Positions 10,261 through 18,042 of a DNA stretch of 64,000 bases are shown here, piece by piece. The position numbers were made by a program, and so were the translations under genes. The DNA comes from B30-G6 sp963701385 (lineage in GTDB: Bacteria > Desulfobacterota > Desulfobacteria > Desulfobacterales > B30-G6): contig CAVOZW010000016.1 in NCBI GenBank assembly GCA_963701385.1, positions 330,222 to 394,221 of the forward strand, in the 5' to 3' direction. The notes beneath the pieces were generated by a model. The model was not told the DNA's origin. It saw only the letters and a list, made by a program, of their open reading frames with translations, and did no database searches. Positions within the stretch are counted from its first letter, which is position 1, and every line of letters begins with the position of its first letter.

Positions 10261-10298
10261 AAATGATAAGAACCGTTTTAAGAAAAGGTGAAAGACGC

Positions 10299-11489
10299 AT
10301 GGTTATCGCTTTTAAATCATTCAAGCGAATGGGTTTTCTACTGACGGCTGTGGCCTTGTCGTGGATGTTGTGTTGCCCCGTTATAGCGCAGGAAGACGCT
10401 ACCGTAAGTGTTGTCTCAGTTGTTGGATCCAGCGCCGTTCATGGCAACGACATGGCATCTGCCCGGGAACAGGCCATTTCTAACGCCTTGGTGTCTGCAG
10501 TTGCCACCGTAAGTACTGAATTTCAATCGTTTCAGCAGCAGATAGATAAATTCAATCTTTTTAACGAGCTTCTTTATAATAAGACCGAACAGTTTATCCA
10601 GGGTTACAAGGTGTTGACGGAGTATCTCTCCGGAAACACCTACCGGGCCATTGTGCAGGCCACGGTGATGAAGGAAAGAATCAAGGATACCCTTCTGAGC
10701 GCCAATCTGGTCACGCAAAGCCATGTCATGCCAAAAGTTCTTTTTTATCTTGCAGAGAAAAAAATGGATGACATTTTACCGATTTACTGGTGGGGCGAAG
10801 ACCTCGTGTTCGTTGTTCCCCTATCAGAAGAGGCTATGGCGCAGACGCTTAAGGATACGGGTATAACGGTGATCAACCATGCCGGGATCAAGGAGCCCCT
10901 GAACTATCCGCTCGACATCTCCCTTGAGGATGCCATCGATCTGGGCAAGCGCATGGCAGCTGACATCGTAATTATCGGAAAAGCAGTGGCTGAAAAGACC
11001 ACCAATGTGATGGACGGCAATGTTAAATCTTTTAAAGGCTCTGTAACTGCAAAAGCGTATCGCACGGAAAGTGCAAAGGAAATTGCCTTTGCGGCCAGAA
11101 CGGCTGTTTTTGCAAGCGAAGATGTTGAAAAGGGCGGGCGCGAAGCCTTGTTCAATGCCGGCATGCTCGTCGGCCAGGAAATGATCCTGCAGCTGTCATC
11201 CGCCTGGGAGAACGAGTCCAGCCGGCAATCCCTGGTGGAAATCAATATTCATGGTACTCGGGAGCTGACAAATTTTATCAAGTTTCGCCAAGCGCTGGGA
11301 AAAATTCCCGGCGTGACGGCGATACACATCAAGGTCATGAAAGCGGATGAGTCGATTATTTCCGTGGATTACCAAGGAACCGCCCAGTCTCTGGCCGATG
11401 AATTGTTGCTCAGGACGTTTGAATCATTTGGTATCGATATATACGAGGTGTCACCGGGGCGCTTGGGTATTGAGCTTGTGGCCGGATAG
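10299..11489 (+). CDS. Secreted protein of unknown function
   Basis: About 396 residues with an N-terminal signal peptide (basic KSFKR, hydrophobic MGFLLTAVALSWML, cleavage after VIAQ), so it is probably periplasmic. ATG 10299 is preceded by AGGTGAAAG and puts the signal peptide at the front; the in-frame ATG 10263 would add 12 residues. The region AREQAISNALVSAVATV, followed by FIQGYKVLTEY and YRAIVQATV, resembles the N-terminal domain seen in FlgT and related outer-membrane-associated proteins; this is inference from pattern. The C-terminal half has two alpha/beta-looking segments. It follows the polyprenyl synthase by 140 bp. Function not known. Confidence 0.8.
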   Translation: MVIAFKSFKRMGFLLTAVALSWMLCCPVIAQEDATVSVVSVVGSSAVHGNDMASAREQAISNALVSAVATVSTEFQSFQQQIDKFNLFNELLYNKTEQFIQGYKVLTEYLSGNTYRAIVQATVMKERIKDTLLSANLVTQSHVMPKVLFYLAEKKMDDILPIYWWGEDLVFVVPLSEEAMAQTLKDTGITVINHAGIKEPLNYPLDISLEDAIDLGKRMAADIVIIGKAVAEKTTNVMDGNVKSFKGSVTAKAYRTESAKEIAFAARTAVFASEDVEKGGREALFNAGMLVGQEMILQLSSAWENESSRQSLVEINIHGTRELTNFIKFRQALGKIPGVTAIHIKVMKADESIISVDYQGTAQSLADELLLRTFESFGIDIYEVSPGRLGIELVAG

Positions 11490-11504
11490 CCCGAAACGAA
11501 TTTC

Positions 11505-11527
11505 ATAAAATCGGGGAACGATTTTAT
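11505..11527 (+). promoter_or_regulatory. Solo stem 2 of the double stem-loop family
   Basis: ATAAAATCG-GGGAA-CGATTTTAT, the same 9-5-9 design as stem 2 of the 41-bp element but without stem 1. It ends one base before the pgsA ATG and holds the only purine-rich stretch (GGGGA) in its loop, so pairing would affect ribosome access. Confidence 0.6.
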
Positions 11528-11528
11528 T

Positions 11529-12083
11529 ATGCCTATCAATTTGCCCAACCTGCTGACGATCATGCGGATTTTGCTCACACCGCTTTTTGTGATCGTGCTC
11601 CTGAGAGACCTTTTTGGTCCGGCCTTGCTGATTTTTACCATTGCGGGAATCAGTGACGGTTTGGACGGGTTTATTGCCAGATATTTCAATCAGCGGACAA
11701 CACTGGGTGCCTACCTCGACCCGATTGCCGACAAACTGTTGCTGGTGTCAGCATTTGTCAGTTTGGCAATATTGAAAATTGTGCCCAGCTGGCTCACAGT
11801 CATTGTTATCAGTCGGGACGTTTTAATCGTTATGGGCATCGCCATTTTTACCATAACGGAGAAATCTTACAAAATTAAACCGAGTATTATCAGTAAAATT
11901 ACGACGGTGGCCCAGATAACGACGATCATCTTAGCACTGGTAAACATCGGCATGGCGGGATATCCCGTCCTTATGGGAATTTTGTTCTGGGCCACGGCCG
12001 GACTCACCACTGTTTCAGGGTTGCATTATATCTATTTTGGCATGAATATTCTCCAAAATGGTTCCAGAAAGAAAGAACTCTAG
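11529..12083 (+). CDS. pgsA: CDP-diacylglycerol-glycerol-3-phosphate phosphatidyltransferase
   Basis: An inner-membrane enzyme that makes phosphatidylglycerol phosphate from CDP-diacylglycerol and glycerol 3-phosphate. The CDP-alcohol phosphatidyltransferase signature is complete: DGFIAR, eight residues, G, three residues, D, three residues, D (GAYLDPIAD) at about residues 45-67. Several hydrophobic helices follow. 184 residues is the usual length. The assignment to PgsA rather than another CDP-alcohol enzyme rests on the NLPNLLTIMRILLTP start. It lacks a normal Shine-Dalgarno because a 9-5-9 hairpin abuts the ATG. Confidence 0.9.
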   Translation: MPINLPNLLTIMRILLTPLFVIVLLRDLFGPALLIFTIAGISDGLDGFIARYFNQRTTLGAYLDPIADKLLLVSAFVSLAILKIVPSWLTVIVISRDVLIVMGIAIFTITEKSYKIKPSIISKITTVAQITTIILALVNIGMAGYPVLMGILFWATAGLTTVSGLHYIYFGMNILQNGSRKKEL

Positions 12084-12152
12084 TACGCACCCGCCTGTTT
12101 TCATTTTTCTTGACAGCACCCCAAGGCGGTGGTATCCAAAATGCTTACCTAA

Positions 12153-12227
12153 AGGCACGTAGCTCAGGGGGAGAGCGCTACCCTGACACGGTAGAAGTCG
12201 TTGGTTCAAATCCAACCGTGCCTACCA
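12153..12227 (+). tRNA. tRNA-Val (anticodon GAC)
   Basis: A full cloverleaf: acceptor AGGCACG with CGTGCCT, D stem GCTC/GAGC, anticodon stem CTACC/GGTAG around loop CTGACAC, T arm GTTGG-TTCAAAT-CCAAC, and encoded CCA. The anticodon GAC reads valine codons. A terminator follows directly. Confidence 0.97.
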
Positions 12228-12235
12228 GTAATATC

Positions 12236-12270
12236 AAGAGGTTACCGTTTCGACTGTAGCCTCTTTTTTT
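12236..12270 (+). terminator. Terminator after tRNA-Val
   Basis: AAGAGGTTAC and GTAGCCTCTT form a stem (one G-T pair) with a 10-nt loop, followed by a T run. It stops the tRNA transcript just before the left end of the transposable element at 12282. Confidence 0.85.
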
Positions 12271-12307
12271 GTTTCAAAACAATAGGGGACGGGTATTCAT
12301 ATATTAC

Positions 12308-12336
12308 TTGACGATAGTCTTTTCTTAAAATATAGA
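12308..12336 (+). promoter_or_regulatory. Promoter inside the transposable element
   Basis: TTGACG (12308-12313) and TATAGA (12331-12336) are exactly 17 bp apart. They start at the inner edge of the left inverted repeat and end 7 bp before the transposase ATG. Confidence 0.6.
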
Positions 12337-12343
12337 TAATCTT

Positions 12344-13350
12344 ATGCCACGAAAAGCACGCATAGATGCGCCCGGCGCACTCCACCACATTATGGCCCGT
12401 GGAATTGAAAAGAATGATATCTTTTATGATGATTTTGATCGGAATACATTCGTAGATACGTTTGGGCACCGTAATATCAGAAACCCAAACAGCTTGTTTC
12501 GCGTGGGCATTAATGCCAAATCATGTTCATTTGCTTATCAGGACAGGGCAACACACCACTTTCCACTGTGATGCAGAGACTTCTTACAGGATATTCGGTG
12601 GGTTTTAACCGACGTCACAAGCGCCATGGTCATGTTTTTTATAATCGGTTTAAGTCAATATTGTGTCAGGAGGAGATCTATCTACTGGAACTGGTTCGGT
12701 ATATTCACTTAAATCCAATACAGGGCCGGTTTGGTGATGGAATATAAAGCCTTGGGCACGTATGCTTATACCGGACATACAATTATTTTGGGAAAGTACG
12801 CGAAGCGATTGGCAGGATACCGGATATATTTTGGGATTTTTTGGCAAAAAACCTGCGATTGCACGTAACATTTATGAGGACTTTGTAAAAAAAGGAATCG
12901 CCGACGGACAGGAAGCCGGAACTTGTTGGGGGCGGATTGATTAGAAGCCTAGGTGGGTGGGCGCATGTAGGAGAACTTCGTGAAAAAGGAAATCGAAGTA
13001 AAGGTGACGAACGGATACTGGGTGATAGCGACTTTGTTGAAAATATATTGAGTCAAAGTCAAGAACGGATGGAGCGAAAATATCTTTATCAGAACAAAGG
13101 CTATGATTACGAGTGGTTAGTTGGAATGGTCGCAACTAAACTCGATATCAACAAAGAAGAACTAACAAGATGTGGCAGATATTCAAAGCGTGTAGAAGCA
13201 CGAAGTGTTTTATGTTTCTGGGCCTCAAGAGAACTGGGTATGAGTACGGTCACCTTGTCAAGGCGTCTGGGTGTTTCTCAGCCGACGGTGAGCCAATCCA
13301 TTCGAAGGGGCGAACGAATTGTGATAGCAAAGAAATTGAGCTTAAGGTAA
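12344..13350 (+). pseudogene. REP-associated tyrosine (Y1) transposase, frameshifted
   Basis: Y1_Tnp/RAYT family: a single-strand HUH endonuclease with one catalytic tyrosine. Readable pieces in order are PRKARIDAPGALHHIMARG at the start, the HUH motif MPNHVHLL near 12504-12533 in a second frame, STVMQRLLTGY and FNRRHKRHGHVFYNR (12560-12650), YLLELVRYIHLNP, LGFFGKKPAIAR, and a C-terminal DnaA-like or helix-turn-helix region (FWASRELG, TLSRRLGVSQPTVSQSIRRG) up to 13350. At least five frame changes are needed, so the gene as written is dead. Promoter and inverted ends remain intact, so it could have been active recently or could act as a non-autonomous element. Confidence 0.85.
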
Positions 13351-13401
13351 TAGGCAAAAGTAATATATGAATACCCGTCCCCTATGGGAGTTGAGACGAA
13401 A

Positions 13402-14046
13402 ATGGAAAAAAAATTACGGGAAGTGATGGTTGCTTATGGCAGATTGGTGTATGCGCAGGGTTTGGTATCGGGTTGCAGCGGAAACCTGTCGGCGCGGGTA
13501 GATGAAGATCACATCCTGGTAACACCGAGTGGCTGCCACAAGGGCATGCTCGATGCAGCGGACCTGCTGCTTTACAACCTGAAATCCTGTCAGACAGTGG
13601 GCAAATCCGAGGGTAAGCCATCGAGTGAAATTCGCATGCACGCCTATGTGTATCAACATCGGTCAGAGGTTCAGGCAATGATTCATGCCCACCCGCCGTA
13701 CGCCGTGGCCCTTTCTGTAGCAGGGATATCGCTTCAGGCGGTTGTCGTGCCCGAAGCGATTCTGGCTCTGGGGGTGATTGCGGATTGCGGGTATGCCACA
13801 CCCACCACAGAAGATGTTGTCCATGCAATAAAAGCGCCGGTTCAAGAAGGATGCAACGCGCTCATCCTGGCACGGCACGGCAGTCTGACACTGGGAAAAA
13901 CCATGCCAGAAGCTTTCTGCCGCCTGGAAACCCTCGAGCACGTGGCCAAGGTCACGGCCATCGCCCGATCTGTCGGCAAGATCTCTTTCCTGCCCCAGAA
14001 AGAAATCGACAAACTGAAAAAATTAGGCGCCTTAAAAATGGCCTAG
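13402..14046 (+). CDS. Class II aldolase/adducin family protein
   Basis: A zinc-dependent aldolase-fold enzyme of the fuculose-1-phosphate aldolase / ribulose-phosphate epimerase family. Visible: SGCSGNLSAR, the phosphate-binding TPSG, the metal-ligand pair IHAHPPYAVA, a catalytic acid in VVVPEAI, and the third histidine in LARHGSLTLG. ATG 13402 (MEKKLREVM) fits the family; the in-frame ATG 13384 lies inside the transposon end and is less likely. About 214 residues, normal length. It runs alone, and the 5-base gap to the convergent DUF4198 gene is tight. The substrate (fuculose phosphate, methylthioribulose phosphate or other) cannot be told. The adjacent insertion may have replaced its original promoter. 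Confidence 0.88.
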   Translation: MEKKLREVMVAYGRLVYAQGLVSGCSGNLSARVDEDHILVTPSGCHKGMLDAADLLLYNLKSCQTVGKSEGKPSSEIRMHAYVYQHRSEVQAMIHAHPPYAVALSVAGISLQAVVVPEAILALGVIADCGYATPTTEDVVHAIKAPVQEGCNALILARHGSLTLGKTMPEAFCRLETLEHVAKVTAIARSVGKISFLPQKEIDKLKKLGALKMA

Positions 14047-14051
14047 CGATT

Positions 14052-14831
14052 TTATTTCAGTTTGATCTCATGAAATTGAACCCATATCACGGCACCCAAT
14101 TCGACGTCCTTGTCTTCCCCATCGTGTTTCAGTGTGAAGTCGGCGCTGTTCAAGGCCGCAAACCCCCACCAGCCAGCCACGGGTGCGGCATAGGAAAACA
14201 GGCCGTTGGCATCGGCTTTGATGGTCTGGGTAACCATATATTCGGTGGGGGCCGTCAACTGCCGGTCTTTGTTGTAATACTCGACTTCCACTTTTGCAAA
14301 GGGTACGGGTTTGCCGTTCAATTTGACGATTCCCTGAAAGATATTACCGGCATACAGGCCATAAGGCTTGGACAAGGGCAGAATTTCCGTTTTCAACCCG
14401 ATCTCTTGATCCCAGCCTTCATCGTCGCCAAAGGCTGTTAGCACTGTTTTGGTGTAGTGGACGATAAACGCATCTTCGGCTGGTTCCCAGTAGGGTTCCG
14501 GCTCCACCAGGAAGGTATAGACACCCGGTCTGGCAATCTTGTAATCGAGAGACCATGCCTTAGCGCCCATGACAGATGCTGTTTTCAACAGGTCCTTCAG
14601 GTCAAGCATGTTCCCATTGACCATCACACGGCACATTCTGGGTTTGGCCATTTCCATGCCGATGCCTTCAAACGGGTGCGAGAATGAAACCTGCACACGC
14701 ACGGTTCGGCTGTCTTCCTGCATGACCATGCTGTCGGAAGGGATGAGCATACCGAAGTGCGCCTGGGCAGACAGGGTGAATGAAAGAAGACCTGCCAGGA
14801 TTATTATGGTCATCATTGTTCTATGATTCAT
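14052..14831 (-). CDS. DUF4198 family exported protein
   Basis: 259 residues with a clear signal peptide (IIILAGLLSFTLSAQAHF, cleavage after AQA), so it is periplasmic. It matches the DUF4198 family: HFGMLIPSD right after cleavage, then a beta-rich domain with SHPFEG, KPYGLYAGNIFQGIV, NGKPVPFAKVEVEYY and AGWWGFAAL near the end. Members often sit beside nickel/cobalt uptake genes, but none is seen here. ATG 14831 has GGAGG 6 bp upstream. The leader contains an attenuator-like hairpin at 14845-14895, hinting at control by early termination. Confidence 0.85.
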   Translation of the reverse strand: MNHRTMMTIIILAGLLSFTLSAQAHFGMLIPSDSMVMQEDSRTVRVQVSFSHPFEGIGMEMAKPRMCRVMVNGNMLDLKDLLKTASVMGAKAWSLDYKIARPGVYTFLVEPEPYWEPAEDAFIVHYTKTVLTAFGDDEGWDQEIGLKTEILPLSKPYGLYAGNIFQGIVKLNGKPVPFAKVEVEYYNKDRQLTAPTEYMVTQTIKADANGLFSYAAPVAGWWGFAALNSADFTLKHDGEDKDVELGAVIWVQFHEIKLK

Positions 14832-14844
14832 CTGAACCTCCAAT

Positions 14845-14895
14845 AAAAAAACCACGAATGCGTTGGCACCTTCAAATGCCATTCTTTTCGTGGTT
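14845..14895 (-). promoter_or_regulatory. Terminator-like hairpin in the DUF4198 leader
   Basis: On the minus strand AACCACGAA (14895-14887) pairs perfectly with TTCGTGGTT (14858-14850), directly followed by a T run. The loop holds a smaller stem TGGCA/TGCCA. It ends about 15 bp before the start codon, so it is an intrinsic terminator inside the leader. A sensing aptamer was not recognised. Confidence 0.6.
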
Positions 14896-15000
14896 CGTTA
14901 TAATAGCAAGACGTCGAATGTACAGGCTTCAACCTGTGATTTGTTACCCCCTCCTGTCTAATATACCCCGGACATCAAGTCAAGCGCAAATCAAAGCCCC

Positions 15001-15029
15001 TTGACTTGTTTAATAAAAGCCATTATTCC
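15001..15029 (+). promoter_or_regulatory. Probable argS promoter
   Basis: TTGACT (15001-15006) and TATTCC (15024-15029) with a 17-bp spacer, 70 bp upstream of the argS ATG in a non-coding gap. Confidence 0.45.
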
Positions 15030-15098
15030 CTTCACGTCGACAGAATAAAGTTGCCTTACAACCTTTTTTAAGGATCAACGTACAGAAGGTTTGGGAAT

Positions 15099-16763
15099 AT
15101 GAAACAAAAAGTTCAGGAACTTATCACCGATGCCATCCATCAGGCCGTCGCAAAAGGGATTTTTTCGACACAGGAATTACCGCAAGTGGAGATCGACATC
15201 CCTAACAATGAAAAGCATGGTGATTTTTCGGCCAATATTGCCATGATTATGGCGTCGGCCCAGAAGCGGTCACCCCGAAAGATTGCCGAACAGATTATTG
15301 AGCATATCGACGATCGAAGAAACATGCTTGCAAGAACCGAAATCGCCGGCCCGGGGTTTATCAATTTTTTTATCAATAGCAGTGCCTGGCACGGTGTGCT
15401 TCAACGCATCCATGAGCAGAAGGAGCTGTATGGGGCTTCGGATATCGGGAGAAATGAAAGGATTCAGGTCGAGTTCGTGAGCTCGAACCCCACGGGCCCA
15501 TTGCATGTCGGTCACGGCAGGGGCGCGGCAGTCGGCGACAGCGTCGGAAACATTCTGTCTTTCTGCGGGTACGATGTTCAGAAGGAATATTATATCAATG
15601 ACGCCGGCAGACAAATTGAAACCCTGGGACGTTCTGTATTCTTGCGATACCAGGCGCTCTTAGGAAAGGAAAATTCGTTTCCCGGGGACTGCTATCAGGG
15701 AGCGTATATCAAGGACATCGCCAACCTGCTCAAAGAAGCGCATGGCGAGACACTCAACGACAAGCCGGAGCAGGAGGCCATCGCGTTTTGTGCCAGGGCA
15801 GCTGCGGGTCTTATCATCAAGGGCATTCGCCAGGACCTTGAATCGTTCGGGGTGTCATTCGACGAATGGTTCAGCGAACAGAGCCTATTTGACTCGGGCA
15901 GTGTCGATACGGTGATACAGGACTTGGAAGCCAGGGACATTGTTTATCACAAGGAAGGTGCCGTCTGGTTTAAAACATCTCAATATCAAGATGAAAAAGA
16001 TCGTGTGGTGGTTCGGAAAAACGACCAGAAAACCTATTTTGCATCGGACGTGGCCTACCATCTGAACAAGTACCGGCGCGGTTTTGATAGGGTCATCGAT
16101 GTCTGGGGAGCGGACCATCATGGTTACATACCGCGAATGACGGCCGCGATCGAGGCGCTGGGCTACCGGCGGGATCAGTTCGAGGTCATTCTGGTTCAGC
16201 TCGTCAATTTGTTGCGGGATGGCGAGCCGGTTGCCATGTCGACACGGGCAGGTGAATTCATCACCCTCAAGGATGTTGTGGATGAGGTCGGGAGAGATGC
16301 GGCAAGATTCATTTTTCTCACCAGGCACTATGAAAGTTCGCTCGATTTCGACCTGGCATTGGCCAAGAAAAAATCCAATGACAACCCTGTTTACTATGTT
16401 CAGTATGTGCATGCACGAATTTCCAGTATTTTGAGAAAAGGCGCAGCGCAAGGGATCGACAGTGATGCATGGGACGATACCACCATGAAACAGCTTGTGG
16501 AACCTGAAGAGATCAACCTGATAAAAGCCATGGATCAATATCCGGCCGTGGTGGAAAAGAGTGCCGTTTTCAGGGAACCCCACCGGATCACTTATTATCT
16601 GATGAGCCTTGCATCCACGTTCCATTCCTATTACAATAAACATCGTGTTCTGGCCGACGACCCCGTGGTGACGCAGGCCCGACTTTCCCTCGTTCTGGCA
16701 GTTCAGACAATTATTCGAAGCGGGTTGACCCTTCTGGGCGTTTCCGCACCGGAAAAAATGTGA
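15099..16763 (+). CDS. argS: Arginyl-tRNA synthetase
   Basis: Class I synthetase that charges tRNA-Arg. Visible: N-terminal additional domain, then SSNPTGPLHVGHGRGAAVGD with the HIGH-type motif HVGH at about residue 133, DVWGADHHGYIPRM, and the KMSKS-equivalent loop MSTRAGEF typical of ArgS. The C-terminal anticodon domain contains DEVGRDAARF and YVQYVHARI. 554 residues is normal. The stop codon is immediately followed by the ATG of the SPOR protein. Confidence 0.97.
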   Translation: MKQKVQELITDAIHQAVAKGIFSTQELPQVEIDIPNNEKHGDFSANIAMIMASAQKRSPRKIAEQIIEHIDDRRNMLARTEIAGPGFINFFINSSAWHGVLQRIHEQKELYGASDIGRNERIQVEFVSSNPTGPLHVGHGRGAAVGDSVGNILSFCGYDVQKEYYINDAGRQIETLGRSVFLRYQALLGKENSFPGDCYQGAYIKDIANLLKEAHGETLNDKPEQEAIAFCARAAAGLIIKGIRQDLESFGVSFDEWFSEQSLFDSGSVDTVIQDLEARDIVYHKEGAVWFKTSQYQDEKDRVVVRKNDQKTYFASDVAYHLNKYRRGFDRVIDVWGADHHGYIPRMTAAIEALGYRRDQFEVILVQLVNLLRDGEPVAMSTRAGEFITLKDVVDEVGRDAARFIFLTRHYESSLDFDLALAKKKSNDNPVYYVQYVHARISSILRKGAAQGIDSDAWDDTTMKQLVEPEEINLIKAMDQYPAVVEKSAVFREPHRITYYLMSLASTFHSYYNKHRVLADDPVVTQARLSLVLAVQTIIRSGLTLLGVSAPEKM

Positions 16764-17475
16764 ATGAAGAAAATGACAGAAAAAAATTTAGGCGCAAAAA
16801 ACAGAAAAAAATACTTGCTGCAGTTGACAGGAAAAGGTTTCTTCCTGAGTCTCTGCCTGCTCTTTCTGATCTCCGGATGGATGTTTGTGTTGGGGGTATT
16901 GGTTGGCCGTGGAACGGCTCCGGTGAATTTTGATATACAGGCACTTCAGAAAGAACTCCTGGCACTCAAAGAATCGATGGTCAAGCAGGAAAAAAGGGCC
17001 ATGGAAATCGATGCCGCCAAAACAGGAGCCAAGTCCTCCCTTGAGTTCTACGAGGCCCTAAAGAAAAAAGGTAACAGACGAACAGATCCAAATCATCGAG
17101 AAAAAGGCGCCCCCCCAAGCGCCGCTTAAAAGCCCTTCTGTGGCAACGCCCCCGTCGCCATTGACGTCACAAAAACGGGTTTCCAAATCAAAAGAGACCC
17201 AAACCGAGAAGAACGGTTTAGCGGATGTCAAGCCGCTACCGACAGGATCCCTGGCCGTTCAAGTGGCATCCACCAAAGATGCCGCTTCTGCAGAAAATCT
17301 GGTGAATAAGCTGCTGCAAATGGGATATGCCGGATTCAGCACAATGGCCGAGATACCCGATAAGGGAACCTGGTATCGTATCAGGGTCGGCCCTTACCGG
17401 ACAAGAGCCCAGGCCGAGCAAATGCGCCAGGAACTGACCAAAGACAACTTCAAGGGAATTATCGTTAGAGAATAA
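16764..17475 (+). CDS. SPOR-domain membrane protein (one frameshift)
   Basis: A cell-envelope protein with one N-terminal membrane helix (GFFLSLCLLFLISGWMFVLG) followed by VGRGTAPVNFD, a coiled linker rich in K/E and proline, and a C-terminal SPOR domain (LAVQVASTKDAASAENLVNKL, WYRIRVGPYRTRAQAEQ) that binds denuded septal peptidoglycan. The frame breaks near 17070; deleting one G after the A run gives KKKVTDEQIQIIEKKAPPQ and a continuous protein of about 236 residues. It starts directly at the argS stop and precedes gatC, an order common in Desulfobacterota. Confidence 0.85.
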
Positions 17476-17505
17476 TTCGTTTAAAGATATGCTTGCCAAA
17501 GGTGT

Positions 17506-17793
17506 ATGATGAAAATTACCAAGGAGGACGTCGTTCACGTTGCCGACCTTGCGCGCCTGGAATTGTCCGAAGAAGCCATCGAAACATTTGCCGGCCAGAT
17601 CGGCGAGATTCTAGAGCATGTCGATTCGCTCAAACGTGTCGATACCCAGGGCGTTTCTGCCACAACCCATGCTATTTCTCTGACCAATGCCTTTCGTGAC
17701 GATGACACGCCTGTTGCGGCAGACCGGGAACGTTGCATGGCCAATGCCCCTGAATCCGAAGATGGCAGTTTTGTTGTGCCGAAAATAATTTAA
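17506..17793 (+). CDS. gatC: Asp/Glu-tRNA amidotransferase subunit C
   Basis: Small linker subunit of the GatCAB amidotransferase, 95 residues. The family pattern is present: VVHVADLARLELSEEA, QIGEILEHVDSLKRVDT, the TTHA motif, and FRDD. It wraps around GatA and GatB and stabilises the complex. gatA follows after about 250 bp, which hold no gene; gatB lies 11 kb away at 29027. Confidence 0.95.
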   Translation: MMKITKEDVVHVADLARLELSEEAIETFAGQIGEILEHVDSLKRVDTQGVSATTHAISLTNAFRDDDTPVAADRERCMANAPESEDGSFVVPKII

Positions 17794-18042
17794 TTTCTTC
17801 GAAGTTAAATCATGGCGCCCAACGCCGACAGGGCGTGAAAAGACCATTTATTGATGGGCACTAGTTCGTGTCTGTCCAGATAAATGAAAGCCCGCTGGTT
17901 CAACAACCATGTGTGTAAAAATGAAGAACCAGTGTTGAGCGTTTGGATCGAGCTTTATTGGACGTAATCAATAACCCGACAAAGACTCAAAAAAACTATC
18001 CGTTTGAAAACGGTATTTTGACAAAAGCTCTGAGGGAAGGAT

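Larger units (their letters stand above)
12282..13385 (+). mobile_element. RAYT-type element with perfect 28-bp inverted ends
   Basis: The two ends (12282-12309 and 13358-13385) are perfect 28-bp inverted repeats beginning ATAGGGGACGGGTATTC. They enclose a Y1 (HUH) transposase-like gene and its promoter. The element lies between tRNA-Val plus terminator and an aldolase gene whose upstream ATG falls inside the right end. No clear target duplication is seen, as expected for HUH enzymes. Confidence 0.85.

Noticed and set aside
12308..12336. Second tRNA or small RNA downstream of tRNA-Val
   Set aside because: The tRNA is followed by a complete terminator, and the next signals belong to the transposable element.
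14896..14960. Nickel/cobalt or cobalamin riboswitch before the DUF4198 gene
   Set aside because: The family context made it plausible, but I cannot find the conserved core of either class; only the terminator-like hairpin is supported.
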